Positions 1 through 5,547 of a DNA stretch of 5,547 bases are shown here, in pieces. The DNA is taken from NCBI GenBank assembly GCA_943332445.1, contig CALQPL010000086.1:1-5547 (forward strand). The letters run 5' to 3'. Numbering within the stretch: position 1 is the stretch's first letter; each line of letters begins with the position of its first letter. The translations under genes and the position numbers were made by a program. The notes under the pieces are model-generated. The model ran no database searches and had not been told where the DNA came from. It worked only from the letters and a program-made list of their open reading frames with translations. This DNA is from Bifidobacterium breve. GTDB taxonomy: Bacteria > Actinomycetota > Actinomycetes > UBA12327.

Positions 1-1
1 A

Positions 2-214
2 CCCGTTGAGCGCATTTGCGATTTAGTGGTGGCTTGTGCCCACGGTGAATGGGATGACTTTGACGGCAAGTTCTTGCATGCCACCGACGACTTTGACGCC
101 GTTCGCGCCCACGCTGACGAAATCTTGCGCAACGACCGACGTGTTTTGCGCATCGTGCCCGGCTGGGAAGACGATGCGCGCATGAAGCCCTATTGGGGAC
201 CACCGCCCGAGTAG
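2..214 (+). CDS. C-terminal end of a probable short-chain dehydrogenase/reductase (5' truncated by window edge)
   Basis: The reading frame is open from base 2 to the TAG at 212-214, giving 70 residues with no start needed inside the window; the GTG pair at 26-31 is probably internal. Seen: a helix-like segment followed by GEWDDFDGKFLHATDDFD and then an ADEILRNDRRVLRI stretch. In actinobacterial SDR-family oxidoreductases the C-terminus often reads like this, with a 'G..DALSGR(F/Y)IH..DDLD.L..RADEI...D...LR' pattern, and that resemblance is the basis of the call. The Rossmann glycine motif and the YxxxK catalytic pair would lie upstream and cannot be checked. The last 20 residues are Pro/Trp/Asp-rich and look like a lineage-specific tail. 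The gene runs in the same direction as kgd and ends 125 bases before its chosen start. That the frame is coding is likely; the family is a moderate guess and the substrate is unknown. Confidence 0.6.
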   Translation, partial: PVERICDLVVACAHGEWDDFDGKFLHATDDFDAVRAHADEILRNDRRVLRIVPGWEDDARMKPYWGPPPE

Positions 215-253
215 CTCGTTGTGGATTGCGGAGCAGGCTCAACGACTGGTCTG

Positions 254-287
254 GGCGCTGTGCCCGCTCTGGGTGCCCAAAAGCGCC
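254..287 (+). other. Imperfect stem-loop in the kgd leader
   Basis: GGCGCT (254-259) is perfectly complementary to AGCGCC (282-287). Inside this, TGCCC (261-265) can pair with GGGTG (271-275) using two G-U wobbles, closing a five-base loop. No T-run follows, so it is a poor intrinsic terminator. It lies upstream of the proposed kgd -10 element and so may only be the folded 3' end of the preceding message. GC-rich sequence often gives such pairings by chance. Confidence 0.25.
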
Positions 288-292
288 GGGGC

Positions 293-298
293 TAGTCT
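293..298 (+). promoter_or_regulatory. Possible -10 element for kgd
   Basis: TAGTCT fits the actinobacterial housekeeping -10 pattern TANNNT. The sequence 17 bases upstream (TGGGTG, 270-275) matches the -35 consensus poorly, which is common in actinobacteria. Transcription would begin near 304-306, which would exclude the GTG at 301 as a start and leave a leader of about 35 bases before the GTG at 340. This is inference from a six-base match. Confidence 0.3.
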
Positions 299-322
299 TT
301 GTGACCGACCGGTTCCCTGTGC

Positions 323-328
323 GAGAGG
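323..328 (+). promoter_or_regulatory. Ribosome binding site candidate deciding the kgd start
   Basis: GAGAGG precedes the GTG at 340 by 11 bases, slightly longer than ideal. It is the only purine-rich Shine-Dalgarno-like stretch near the candidate starts at 301, 319 and 340, apart from a weak GGGG at 288-291 before 301. It therefore favours the GTG at 340. Confidence 0.4.
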
Positions 329-339
329 CCCGAAAACCC

Positions 340-3300
340 GTGACTGCCGAGTCCCCCCTGGATGCGTTCGGACCCAATCAATGGCTCGTCGACGAGATGT
401 ATCAGTCGTACTTGCGAGACAAAGAAAGTGTCAACCCAGCGTGGTGGGATTTCTTTGCTGATTACTCCCCCACCGACTCAACGAGTCCGGCAGTTGCCAG
501 TACCCCTGCGGCAACTCCAGCGGTGCCCGCACCAGCGCAACCTGCAGCACCAGCGCCGGTAGCCACACCAGCTGTTCCCCAACCCGCACCCACTGCCCCA
601 GCGCCCGCAGCGGCTTCCGCGCCAGCAACAGATGTAAACGAAAACACTGACGTTCTGCGTGGCCCAGCGGCCCGAGTGGTGACCAACATGGATGCGTCCT
701 TGAGTGTCCCTACCGCCACCAGCGTGCGCGCGGTTCCGGCAAAACTTTTGATCGAAAACCGTCTCATCATTAATCAGCAACTCGCCCGCGGACGGGGCGG
801 CAAGATCTCGTTCACGCACCTGATCGGGTACGCCATAGTGCGCGCTTTGAAGACCATTCCAGAGATGAACTACTCGTTCACCACCGTGGATGGAAAGCCG
901 GCCGTCCAAAAGAACCAGTCCATTAACTTTGGCCTAGCCATTGACATTGCCAAGCCCGATGGTTCACGGCAATTGCTGGTTCCCTCCGTGAAGTTCAGCG
1001 ACCAGATGGACTTTGCTCAGTTCTGGGCCGCCTACGAGGACGTTGTGCGTCGAGCGCGAGCCAACAAGCTCACGGTTGATGACTTCGCTGGCACCACCAT
1101 CACGCTGACTAACCCTGGAACCATTGGCACGGTCCATTCCGTACCTCGATTGATGCAAGGCCAAGGAACCATCATTGGCGTTGGCGCCATGGAGTACCCA
1201 GCTGAATACCAAGGTGCATCAATTGAGACCTTGGCGCGCTTGGCCATCGGCAAGATCATGACGATGACCTCTACCTACGACCACCGCATCATTCAGGGAG
1301 CACAATCGGGTGACTTCTTGCGCGTGGTTCACTCGCTCTTGCTCGGCGAAGACAACTTCTACGACGACGTCTTTGCATCGCTCAACATTCCTTACCAGCC
1401 CATCCGCTGGGAAGTTGATGTTGTCGCATCACACGAAGATGACATCAACAAAACTGCTCGCGTCCAGGAACTGATCCACGCCTACCGCGTGCGCGGACAC
1501 CTCATGGCCGACACGAACCCGCTCGAATACGAACAACGTAAGTTCGTAGATCTGGACCTTGCTGCACACGGCTTGACCGTGTGGGACCTCGATCGTGAAT
1601 TTGCTACCGGTGGTTTTGGTGGCGTACCCATCGCGACCCTGCGTGACATCTTGGCGCTCTTGCGCGATTCCTACTGCCGCACCATCGGCGTGGAATACAT
1701 GCAGATTCAGGACCCTGAACAGCGTCGCTGGCTGCAAGCCCGCCTCGAACGCCCCCATGCCAAGCCAGACCACGCTGAGCAATTGCGCATCTTGGGTCGC
1801 CTTAATGCCGGTGAAGCGTTTGAGACGTACTTGCAAACCAAGTACGTGGGTCAAAAGCGTTTCTCCCTCGAAGGCGGCGAATCGCTGATCCCATTGTTGG
1901 ATGCGGTGCTCTCAGCTGCTGCTGAATCTGGTCTTCAGGAAGTCTGCATTGGTATGCCACACCGTGGCCGACTCAATGTGTTGGCAGCCATTGCCGGCAA
2001 GTCCTACAGCCAGATCTTCCGCGAGTTTGACGGATCAGTCATGCCTGGTTCCGTTCAAGGCTCTGGCGATGTGAAGTATCACCTCGGTACCGAAGGCACC
2101 TTCACCGCCGACAGTGGAGCAACGTGCGGTGTGTACCTGGCCGCCAACCCATCTCACCTTGAAGCAGTAAACCCCGTCTTGCAGGGCATCGTCCGCGCTA
2201 AGCAGGACATGATGAGCAAAGAAGATGGCCCGTTCAATATTTTGCCGTTGCTCATGCACGGAGATGCGGCCTTTGCCGGCCAAGGCGTTGTTGCCGAGAC
2301 GTTGAACCTTTCCCAACTGCGTGGTTACCGCACCGGCGGTACCGTCCACGTCATCGTGAACAACCAAGTGGGATTCACCACCGCGCCGGAACACTCCCGG
2401 TCCTCGGTCTATGCCACGGACGTCGCGCGCATGATTCAAGCCCCGATCTTCCACGTCAACGGTGACGACCCCGAAGCCGTTGTTTACGCAGCACGGTTGG
2501 CCTTTGAATTCCGTCAGGAGTTCCACAAGGACGTCGTCGTCGACATGTTGTGCTACCGATTGCGCGGACACAACGAAGCCGACGACCCGTCCTTGACTCA
2601 GCCCACCATGTACGAGCGCATTGACACGATGCGTTCGGTTCGCAAGCGGTACACCGAAGGCCTAGTGGGTCGTGGTGACATCACCGTGGAAGAAGCCGAA
2701 CAGGCTTTGAAGGAATTCCAGACTCTCCTTGAGAGTGCTCATACCGAAGTTCAAGAAGCCAAAGCTCAACCCATCGAGGCAGCAACCCCAGCGCCCGTTC
2801 AATCATCTGAAATCGTCGACACTGCCATTTCCACCGATCAAATCGATGCTGTGATCAATACCCAGATCAATCTCCCTGACGGCTTCCACGTTCACCCGCG
2901 CTTGGCACCACAGTTGCAACGCCGTGCGCAAATGGTTCAAGACGACACCATTGACTGGGCCACTGCCGAAATGTTGGCGATGGGTTCACTGCTTGCCGAA
3001 GGTCGCTCGGTGCGTCTTGCTGGTCAAGACAGTCGTCGTGGAACCTTTGGTCAGCGCCATGCAGTCATCATGGACAAGCTTGATGGCCACGCGTACAAAC
3101 CGTTGAAGCAGCTGTACAGCAATGGATCGCGCCTCTACGCCTACGACTCCCTGCTGAGTGAATACGCCGCTTTGGGCTTTGAATATGGATACGCCGTTGC
3201 CCGCCCCGAGGCGCTGGTGATGTGGGAAGCGCAGTTCGGTGACTTCGTTAACGGTGCCCAAACCATCATCGACGAGTTCATCGCCTCCGGAGAACAAAAG

Positions 3301-3972
3301 TGGGGGCAACGTTCCTCTGTTGCGCTGCTCCTGCCGCACGGTCTTGAAGGCCAGGGCCCTGACCACTCATCGGCACGCATCGAACGCTTCTTGCAACTAT
3401 GCGCGCAGGACAACATGACGGTGGCCATGCCTTCCACTCCGGCCTCGTACTTCCACCTGTTGCGAGACCACGTTTTGAGTGAGCGTGTCCGCCCCTTGAT
3501 CGTGGCCACACCCAAGTCCATGTTGCGTAACAAGGCCGCGACCTCGGCTACCTCCGATTTCACCGACGGTCGCTTCCAACCGATCATCGAAGATTCCACC
3601 GTTGATACCCAGCGTGTCCGCAAGGTGATCCTTTGCTCAGGCAAGGTCACGCACGATTTGCTCGCCCATCGCGCCACGTTGGGCGATGACGCGAAAACCA
3701 CAGCGATCATTCGCGTTGAGCAGCTGTACCCGCTGCCCGTCGTTGACATTGCTCGTGCGATCAGCCAGTTCCCGCGCGACGTCGAAGTCCTGTGGGTTCA
3801 AGAAGAGCCTGCAAACCAAGGTGCCTGGCCATTTGTTGGCCTCAACCTCGGCCCTGCTTTGGCTCGTTCGGTGCGGCTGGTCTCTCGAGATGCGGCCTCA
3901 GCTCCCGCCAGCGGATCACACAGCGTTCACGACGGCGAACAAAAGGAACTTGTCGCTCAGGCATTTTCCTAA
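340..3972 (+). CDS. kgd: Multifunctional 2-oxoglutarate decarboxylase/dehydrogenase, fused E2-E1 (Kgd/OdhA type)
   Basis: This is the ThDP-dependent 2-oxoglutarate decarboxylase of the cytosolic TCA-cycle complex; 1210 residues from GTG 340, close to the usual ~1220-1270. Order: N-terminal helix (FGPNQWLVDEMY, 10-21); Ala/Pro linker (49-97); E2-like acyltransferase domain (about 104-348) with catalytic-type DHR, His315; E1 from about 365. E1 shows MPHRGRLN (His541), DVKYHLG (His581), the ThDP/Mg motif from HGDAAF (Asp642) to VNNQ (Asn674-675), RGHNEADDPS (His744), QRHAV (His907), GFEYGY (Glu948) and C-terminal WVQEEPANQGAW. There is no lipoyl domain, so a lipoylated E2 must come from elsewhere, as known for mycobacteria and corynebacteria. 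The FHA protein GarA/OdhI inhibits those homologues; control here is inferred only. GTG 301 (1223 residues) is the main alternative start; a TTG at 193 would overlap the previous gene. No frameshift seen. Confidence 0.97.
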   Translation: MTAESPLDAFGPNQWLVDEMYQSYLRDKESVNPAWWDFFADYSPTDSTSPAVASTPAATPAVPAPAQPAAPAPVATPAVPQPAPTAPAPAAASAPATDVNENTDVLRGPAARVVTNMDASLSVPTATSVRAVPAKLLIENRLIINQQLARGRGGKISFTHLIGYAIVRALKTIPEMNYSFTTVDGKPAVQKNQSINFGLAIDIAKPDGSRQLLVPSVKFSDQMDFAQFWAAYEDVVRRARANKLTVDDFAGTTITLTNPGTIGTVHSVPRLMQGQGTIIGVGAMEYPAEYQGASIETLARLAIGKIMTMTSTYDHRIIQGAQSGDFLRVVHSLLLGEDNFYDDVFASLNIPYQPIRWEVDVVASHEDDINKTARVQELIHAYRVRGHLMADTNPLEYEQRKFVDLDLAAHGLTVWDLDREFATGGFGGVPIATLRDILALLRDSYCRTIGVEYMQIQDPEQRRWLQARLERPHAKPDHAEQLRILGRLNAGEAFETYLQTKYVGQKRFSLEGGESLIPLLDAVLSAAAESGLQEVCIGMPHRGRLNVLAAIAGKSYSQIFREFDGSVMPGSVQGSGDVKYHLGTEGTFTADSGATCGVYLAANPSHLEAVNPVLQGIVRAKQDMMSKEDGPFNILPLLMHGDAAFAGQGVVAETLNLSQLRGYRTGGTVHVIVNNQVGFTTAPEHSRSSVYATDVARMIQAPIFHVNGDDPEAVVYAARLAFEFRQEFHKDVVVDMLCYRLRGHNEADDPSLTQPTMYERIDTMRSVRKRYTEGLVGRGDITVEEAEQALKEFQTLLESAHTEVQEAKAQPIEAATPAPVQSSEIVDTAISTDQIDAVINTQINLPDGFHVHPRLAPQLQRRAQMVQDDTIDWATAEMLAMGSLLAEGRSVRLAGQDSRRGTFGQRHAVIMDKLDGHAYKPLKQLYSNGSRLYAYDSLLSEYAALGFEYGYAVARPEALVMWEAQFGDFVNGAQTIIDEFIASGEQKWGQRSSVALLLPHGLEGQGPDHSSARIERFLQLCAQDNMTVAMPSTPASYFHLLRDHVLSERVRPLIVATPKSMLRNKAATSATSDFTDGRFQPIIEDSTVDTQRVRKVILCSGKVTHDLLAHRATLGDDAKTTAIIRVEQLYPLPVVDIARAISQFPRDVEVLWVQEEPANQGAWPFVGLNLGPALARSVRLVSRDAASAPASGSHSVHDGEQKELVAQAFS

Positions 3973-3993
3973 ATCCCCTTTCTGCGAGGCACT

Positions 3994-4173
3994 ATGTACT
4001 TCACCGACCGTGGTTTAGAAGAACTCAATCAACGCCGTGGCGAGGAATCGATCACCTTTGAATGGCTGACCGATCAGATGCGCACCTTCGTTGATCTCAA
4101 TCCCGAATTTGAAACCCCGGTTGAGCGGTTGGCCACCTGGCTGGCTCGACTCGAAGACGACGAAGAAGATTAG
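3994..4173 (+). CDS. Small conserved actinobacterial protein, DUF6104-like, unknown function
   Basis: A 59-residue frame starts at ATG 3994 and ends at TAG 4171-4173. It reads MYFTDRGLEEL, then RRGEESITFEWLTDQMRTF, VDLNPEFETPVERLATWL and an acidic end, EDDEED. I recognise it as the small family annotated DUF6104 in Streptomyces and relatives, which is nearly colinear with it over its full length. No function is known to me. It is soluble, with no signal peptide, membrane segment or cysteine, and looks mostly helical. The start lies 21 bases after the kgd stop, with GAGG (3986-3989) four bases before the ATG, and no obvious terminator between. It is therefore probably co-transcribed with kgd. 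A role alongside Kgd is a guess from position alone. The family match and coding status are fairly sure. Confidence 0.86.
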   Translation: MYFTDRGLEELNQRRGEESITFEWLTDQMRTFVDLNPEFETPVERLATWLARLEDDEED

Positions 4174-4220
4174 CTCGCATCCAGCGACGAAAGTCCCTGC
4201 TTGCCCATCGGGTTCGGCGT

Positions 4221-4226
4221 TAGGCT
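4221..4226 (+). promoter_or_regulatory. Likely -10 element for a leaderless reductase mRNA
   Basis: TAGGCT fits TANNNT and ends six bases before the ATG at 4233, so the predicted transcription start falls on or next to the start codon. No Shine-Dalgarno-like sequence lies in the bases before that ATG. This is the arrangement of leaderless actinobacterial genes. No good -35 is visible: TTGCCC at 4201-4206 is only 14 bases upstream, which is too close. Confidence 0.42.
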
Positions 4227-4232
4227 TGCACC

Positions 4233-5201
4233 ATGCTTGCTGCCCGCGCGTTAACTAGCTCACCCGAAGACCCCATCCAGGCTTTAGGCCTAGTGGACGT
4301 TCCTATCCCGCTTCCGGATTCTGGATGGACGCGCGTACAAGTCAAAGCAGCGGGCTTAAATCACCACGATGTCTGGACCTTGCGCGGAGTGGGGATTTCT
4401 CCGGAGCGACTCCCGATCACCTTGGGTTGTGAAGCCTCCGGAATTGATGACACCGGTCGCGAAGTCATCGTGCACGGAGTTATTGCCGATCCCGCCGCAG
4501 GTGGTGGCGACGAAACATTGGATCCCGGTCGCTCCTTGCTCTCCGAAGTCCATGACGGCACCTTCGCCGAATACGTCGTGGTACCTAGTCGCAATGTCAT
4601 TGCCAAACCATCGGGCATCTCCTTTGAGGAAGCGGCCTGCTTACCTGTTGCTTGGCTTACTGCGTTTCGCATGCTCACCACCGTCGGAAAGTTAATGCCG
4701 GGCGAAACCTTGCTCGTTCAAGGATCTGCCGGCGGAGTTGCCAGCGCAGCCATCGCCTTGGGGCGCGCCATGGGGTTGCGCGTGTGGGCCACCAGTCGCT
4801 CAGAAGACAAGCGGGCCTTTGCGCTCTCCCTTGGTGCCCATGCAGTTTTTGAACCAGGTGCGCGACTGCCACACCGAGTTGATGCGGTGATCGAGACGGT
4901 GGGTGAAGCCACCTGGTCGCACTCCATGAAGTCCCTGCGCCCTGGTGGGCGCATCATCATTAGTGGTGCAACCACCGGTTCCATGCCGCCAGCGGACCTT
5001 TCACGTCTGTTCTTTCTTCAACTGCAGGTGCTGGGTTCGACCATGGGGACGGTCGGTGAACTGAGTTCGTTGGTGTCGTTCCTTGAAGGAACAGGACTGC
5101 GTCCAACGATTGATCGCGTAGTTCCCCTCACGGATGCGGCCAGCGCAATCAACGCGATGGCCACAGGAGATGTGATGGGAAAGATTGTGTGGGCTCCTTA
5201 G
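4233..5201 (+). CDS. Zinc-independent MDR-superfamily oxidoreductase (quinone oxidoreductase-like)
   Basis: A 322-residue NAD(P)H-dependent reductase of the medium-chain dehydrogenase/reductase superfamily, usual length for the family. Seen: N-terminal GroES-like domain with AAGLNHHDVWTLRG (39-52), LGCEASG (64-70) and DGTFAEYVVVP (108-118); then LPVAWLTAFRML (137-148) and the nucleotide-binding loop VQGSAGGVA (162-170), a variant of the AxxGxxG type, followed by LRPGGRIIISG (235-245). The catalytic-zinc Cys of alcohol dehydrogenases is replaced at NHHD (43-46), and the stretch where zinc enzymes have their four-Cys lobe (about 82-106) has no cysteine, so neither zinc is expected. SRS (188-190) after the second strand may favour NADPH (inference). 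Such proteins are often labelled zinc-binding dehydrogenase from the Pfam name alone. The substrate is unknown: quinones, enones or aldehydes are possible. It starts 59 bases after the small kgd-linked gene, probably from its own promoter, and converges on the sodX-like gene. Confidence 0.93.
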   Translation: MLAARALTSSPEDPIQALGLVDVPIPLPDSGWTRVQVKAAGLNHHDVWTLRGVGISPERLPITLGCEASGIDDTGREVIVHGVIADPAAGGGDETLDPGRSLLSEVHDGTFAEYVVVPSRNVIAKPSGISFEEAACLPVAWLTAFRMLTTVGKLMPGETLLVQGSAGGVASAAIALGRAMGLRVWATSRSEDKRAFALSLGAHAVFEPGARLPHRVDAVIETVGEATWSHSMKSLRPGGRIIISGATTGSMPPADLSRLFFLQLQVLGSTMGTVGELSSLVSFLEGTGLRPTIDRVVPLTDAASAINAMATGDVMGKIVWAP

Positions 5202-5224
5202 AGTCGAACGAACTTCCAGCCCGC
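5189..5224. other. Inverted repeat across the two convergent stop codons
   Basis: GTGGGCT (5189-5195) can pair with AGCCCGC (5218-5224) over seven positions, one of them a G-U wobble, around a 22-base loop that contains both stop codons. Neither strand has a T-run after it, so it is at best a weak bidirectional terminator or an RNA 3'-end structure. The core is only five perfect bases and may be chance. Confidence 0.2.
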
Positions 5225-5518
5225 CCATCGCGCAACCACCTTGCCGATGACCGCATCTGTTTCCACCGCTCCAAAGGCGCGGGAGTCATCAGATGCTCCG
5301 GGGTTATCGCCTTCTAGCCACCATCCATCGCCTTCTGAACGCACCCAGCGTTTAACAAGCAACAACTCAGGTCGATCCATACGCCGAGCAACCACGACAT
5401 CGCCTAGTCCTACCTCGGCCCCCCAGTGAACGAGCGCGCGCTCGTCCGGTGCCAACGTCGGAATCATGGATAGGCCTTCGACCCGCACTACCGACCAGCC
5501 ACGCTGGCGAATCCTCAT
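5198..5518 (-). CDS. sodX: S26-family serine protease, probable nickel-type superoxide dismutase maturation protease
   Basis: A 106-residue protein with the core of an S26 (signal peptidase-like) Ser-Lys protease: VEGLSMIPTL with nucleophile Ser17, GLGDVVVARR (37-46), LLVKRW with general-base Lys56, and the C-terminal EGDNPGASDDSRAFG box (69-83). It lacks the N-terminal membrane anchor of true signal peptidases and is far shorter, which fits the cytoplasmic SodX family that trims the leader of Ni-SOD (SodN) to free the His1/Cys metal hook. The ATG at 5518 is preferred because AAGGG lies six bases upstream of it; an ATG two codons earlier (5524) abuts that motif. The frame stays open to the window edge, so a longer form cannot be fully excluded. 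The stop overlaps that of the convergent reductase. sodN itself is not in the window; in other actinobacteria it is usually adjacent, here expected beyond the right edge. An unspecialised small S26 peptidase is the alternative. Confidence 0.85.
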   Translation of the reverse strand: MRIRQRGWSVVRVEGLSMIPTLAPDERALVHWGAEVGLGDVVVARRMDRPELLLVKRWVRSEGDGWWLEGDNPGASDDSRAFGAVETDAVIGKVVARWAGWKFVRL

Positions 5519-5524
5519 AGCCAT

Positions 5525-5529
5525 CCCTT
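5525..5529 (-). promoter_or_regulatory. Ribosome binding site choosing the sodX start
   Basis: On the minus strand AAGGG lies directly before an ATG at 5524 and six bases before an in-frame ATG at 5518. The second spacing suits translation initiation and the first does not, which is why the 5518 start was chosen. Confidence 0.5.
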
Positions 5530-5547
5530 GCCTGATCGCTCCCTGAT

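Noticed and set aside
193..339. Extension of kgd to the TTG at 193
   Set aside because: It would overlap the preceding gene, and the added residues (Arg/Cys-rich, no family likeness) do not resemble Kgd N-termini.
462..770. Gly/Ala-rich minus-strand open frame
   Set aside because: Its low-complexity composition is simply the complement of the Ala/Pro linker codons of Kgd.
2035..2571. Open frame of 178 codons on the minus strand inside kgd
   Set aside because: It mirrors the ThDP-binding region of Kgd, whose own frame is strongly conserved, and shows no recognisable domain or start signal.
3141..3749. Open frame of 202 codons on the minus strand inside kgd
   Set aside because: It lies wholly antisense to the conserved pyrimidine-binding and C-terminal domains of Kgd, and its translation resembles no family I know. 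Long antisense frames are common opposite GC-rich genes.
4174..4232. Terminator after the small kgd-linked gene
   Set aside because: Only a 3-base CCC-ATC-GGG pairing is visible and no T-run follows, too weak to call.
4369..4695. Plus-strand open frame of 108 codons within the reductase gene
   Set aside because: It is out of frame with a clear MDR protein and has no family likeness or ribosome binding site.
5525..5547. ATCAGG direct repeat at the right edge
   Set aside because: Two six-base copies (read on the minus strand) five bases apart are expected by chance, and the window ends before any further copy could be seen.

Overview
The window looks like a chromosomal, core-metabolism stretch of an actinomycete (Actinomycetota). 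The main reason is a fused 2-oxoglutarate decarboxylase/dehydrogenase of the Kgd/OdhA type, in which a lipoyl-less E2 acyltransferase domain is joined to the E1 domain; this architecture is characteristic of actinomycetes. GTG starts, a small conserved actinobacterial protein directly after it and a compact Ni-superoxide-dismutase-type maturation protease agree with this. Base composition is moderately high in GC rather than extreme. The genus cannot be resolved from the sequence.

Layout, left to right. (1) Bases 2-214 are the 3' end of a gene cut by the window edge, probably a short-chain dehydrogenase/reductase. (2) Bases 215-339 form a short leader with an imperfect stem-loop, a possible -10 element and a GA-rich ribosome binding site. 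(3) Bases 340-3972 encode kgd, intact and with all the active-site motifs I could look for. (4) Bases 3994-4173 encode a 59-residue acidic protein, recognised as the DUF6104-type actinobacterial family, 21 bases after kgd and probably on the same transcript. (5) A 59-base gap holds a likely promoter placed for a leaderless message, followed by a zinc-independent medium-chain reductase (4233-5201). (6) On the opposite strand, converging on that reductase and overlapping its stop codon, lies a 106-residue S26 serine protease that fits SodX (5198-5518).

How they work together. Kgd is the 2-oxoglutarate step of the TCA cycle. By analogy with mycobacteria and corynebacteria it would work with the lipoylated E2 and E3 of pyruvate dehydrogenase, which are not in this window. 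The small acidic protein is a candidate partner by position only. The reductase and the protease share a loose redox theme but show no direct pathway link to kgd.

I did not find a new mobile element, defence system, CRISPR array or RNA gene. The most open question is the role of the small conserved protein behind kgd.
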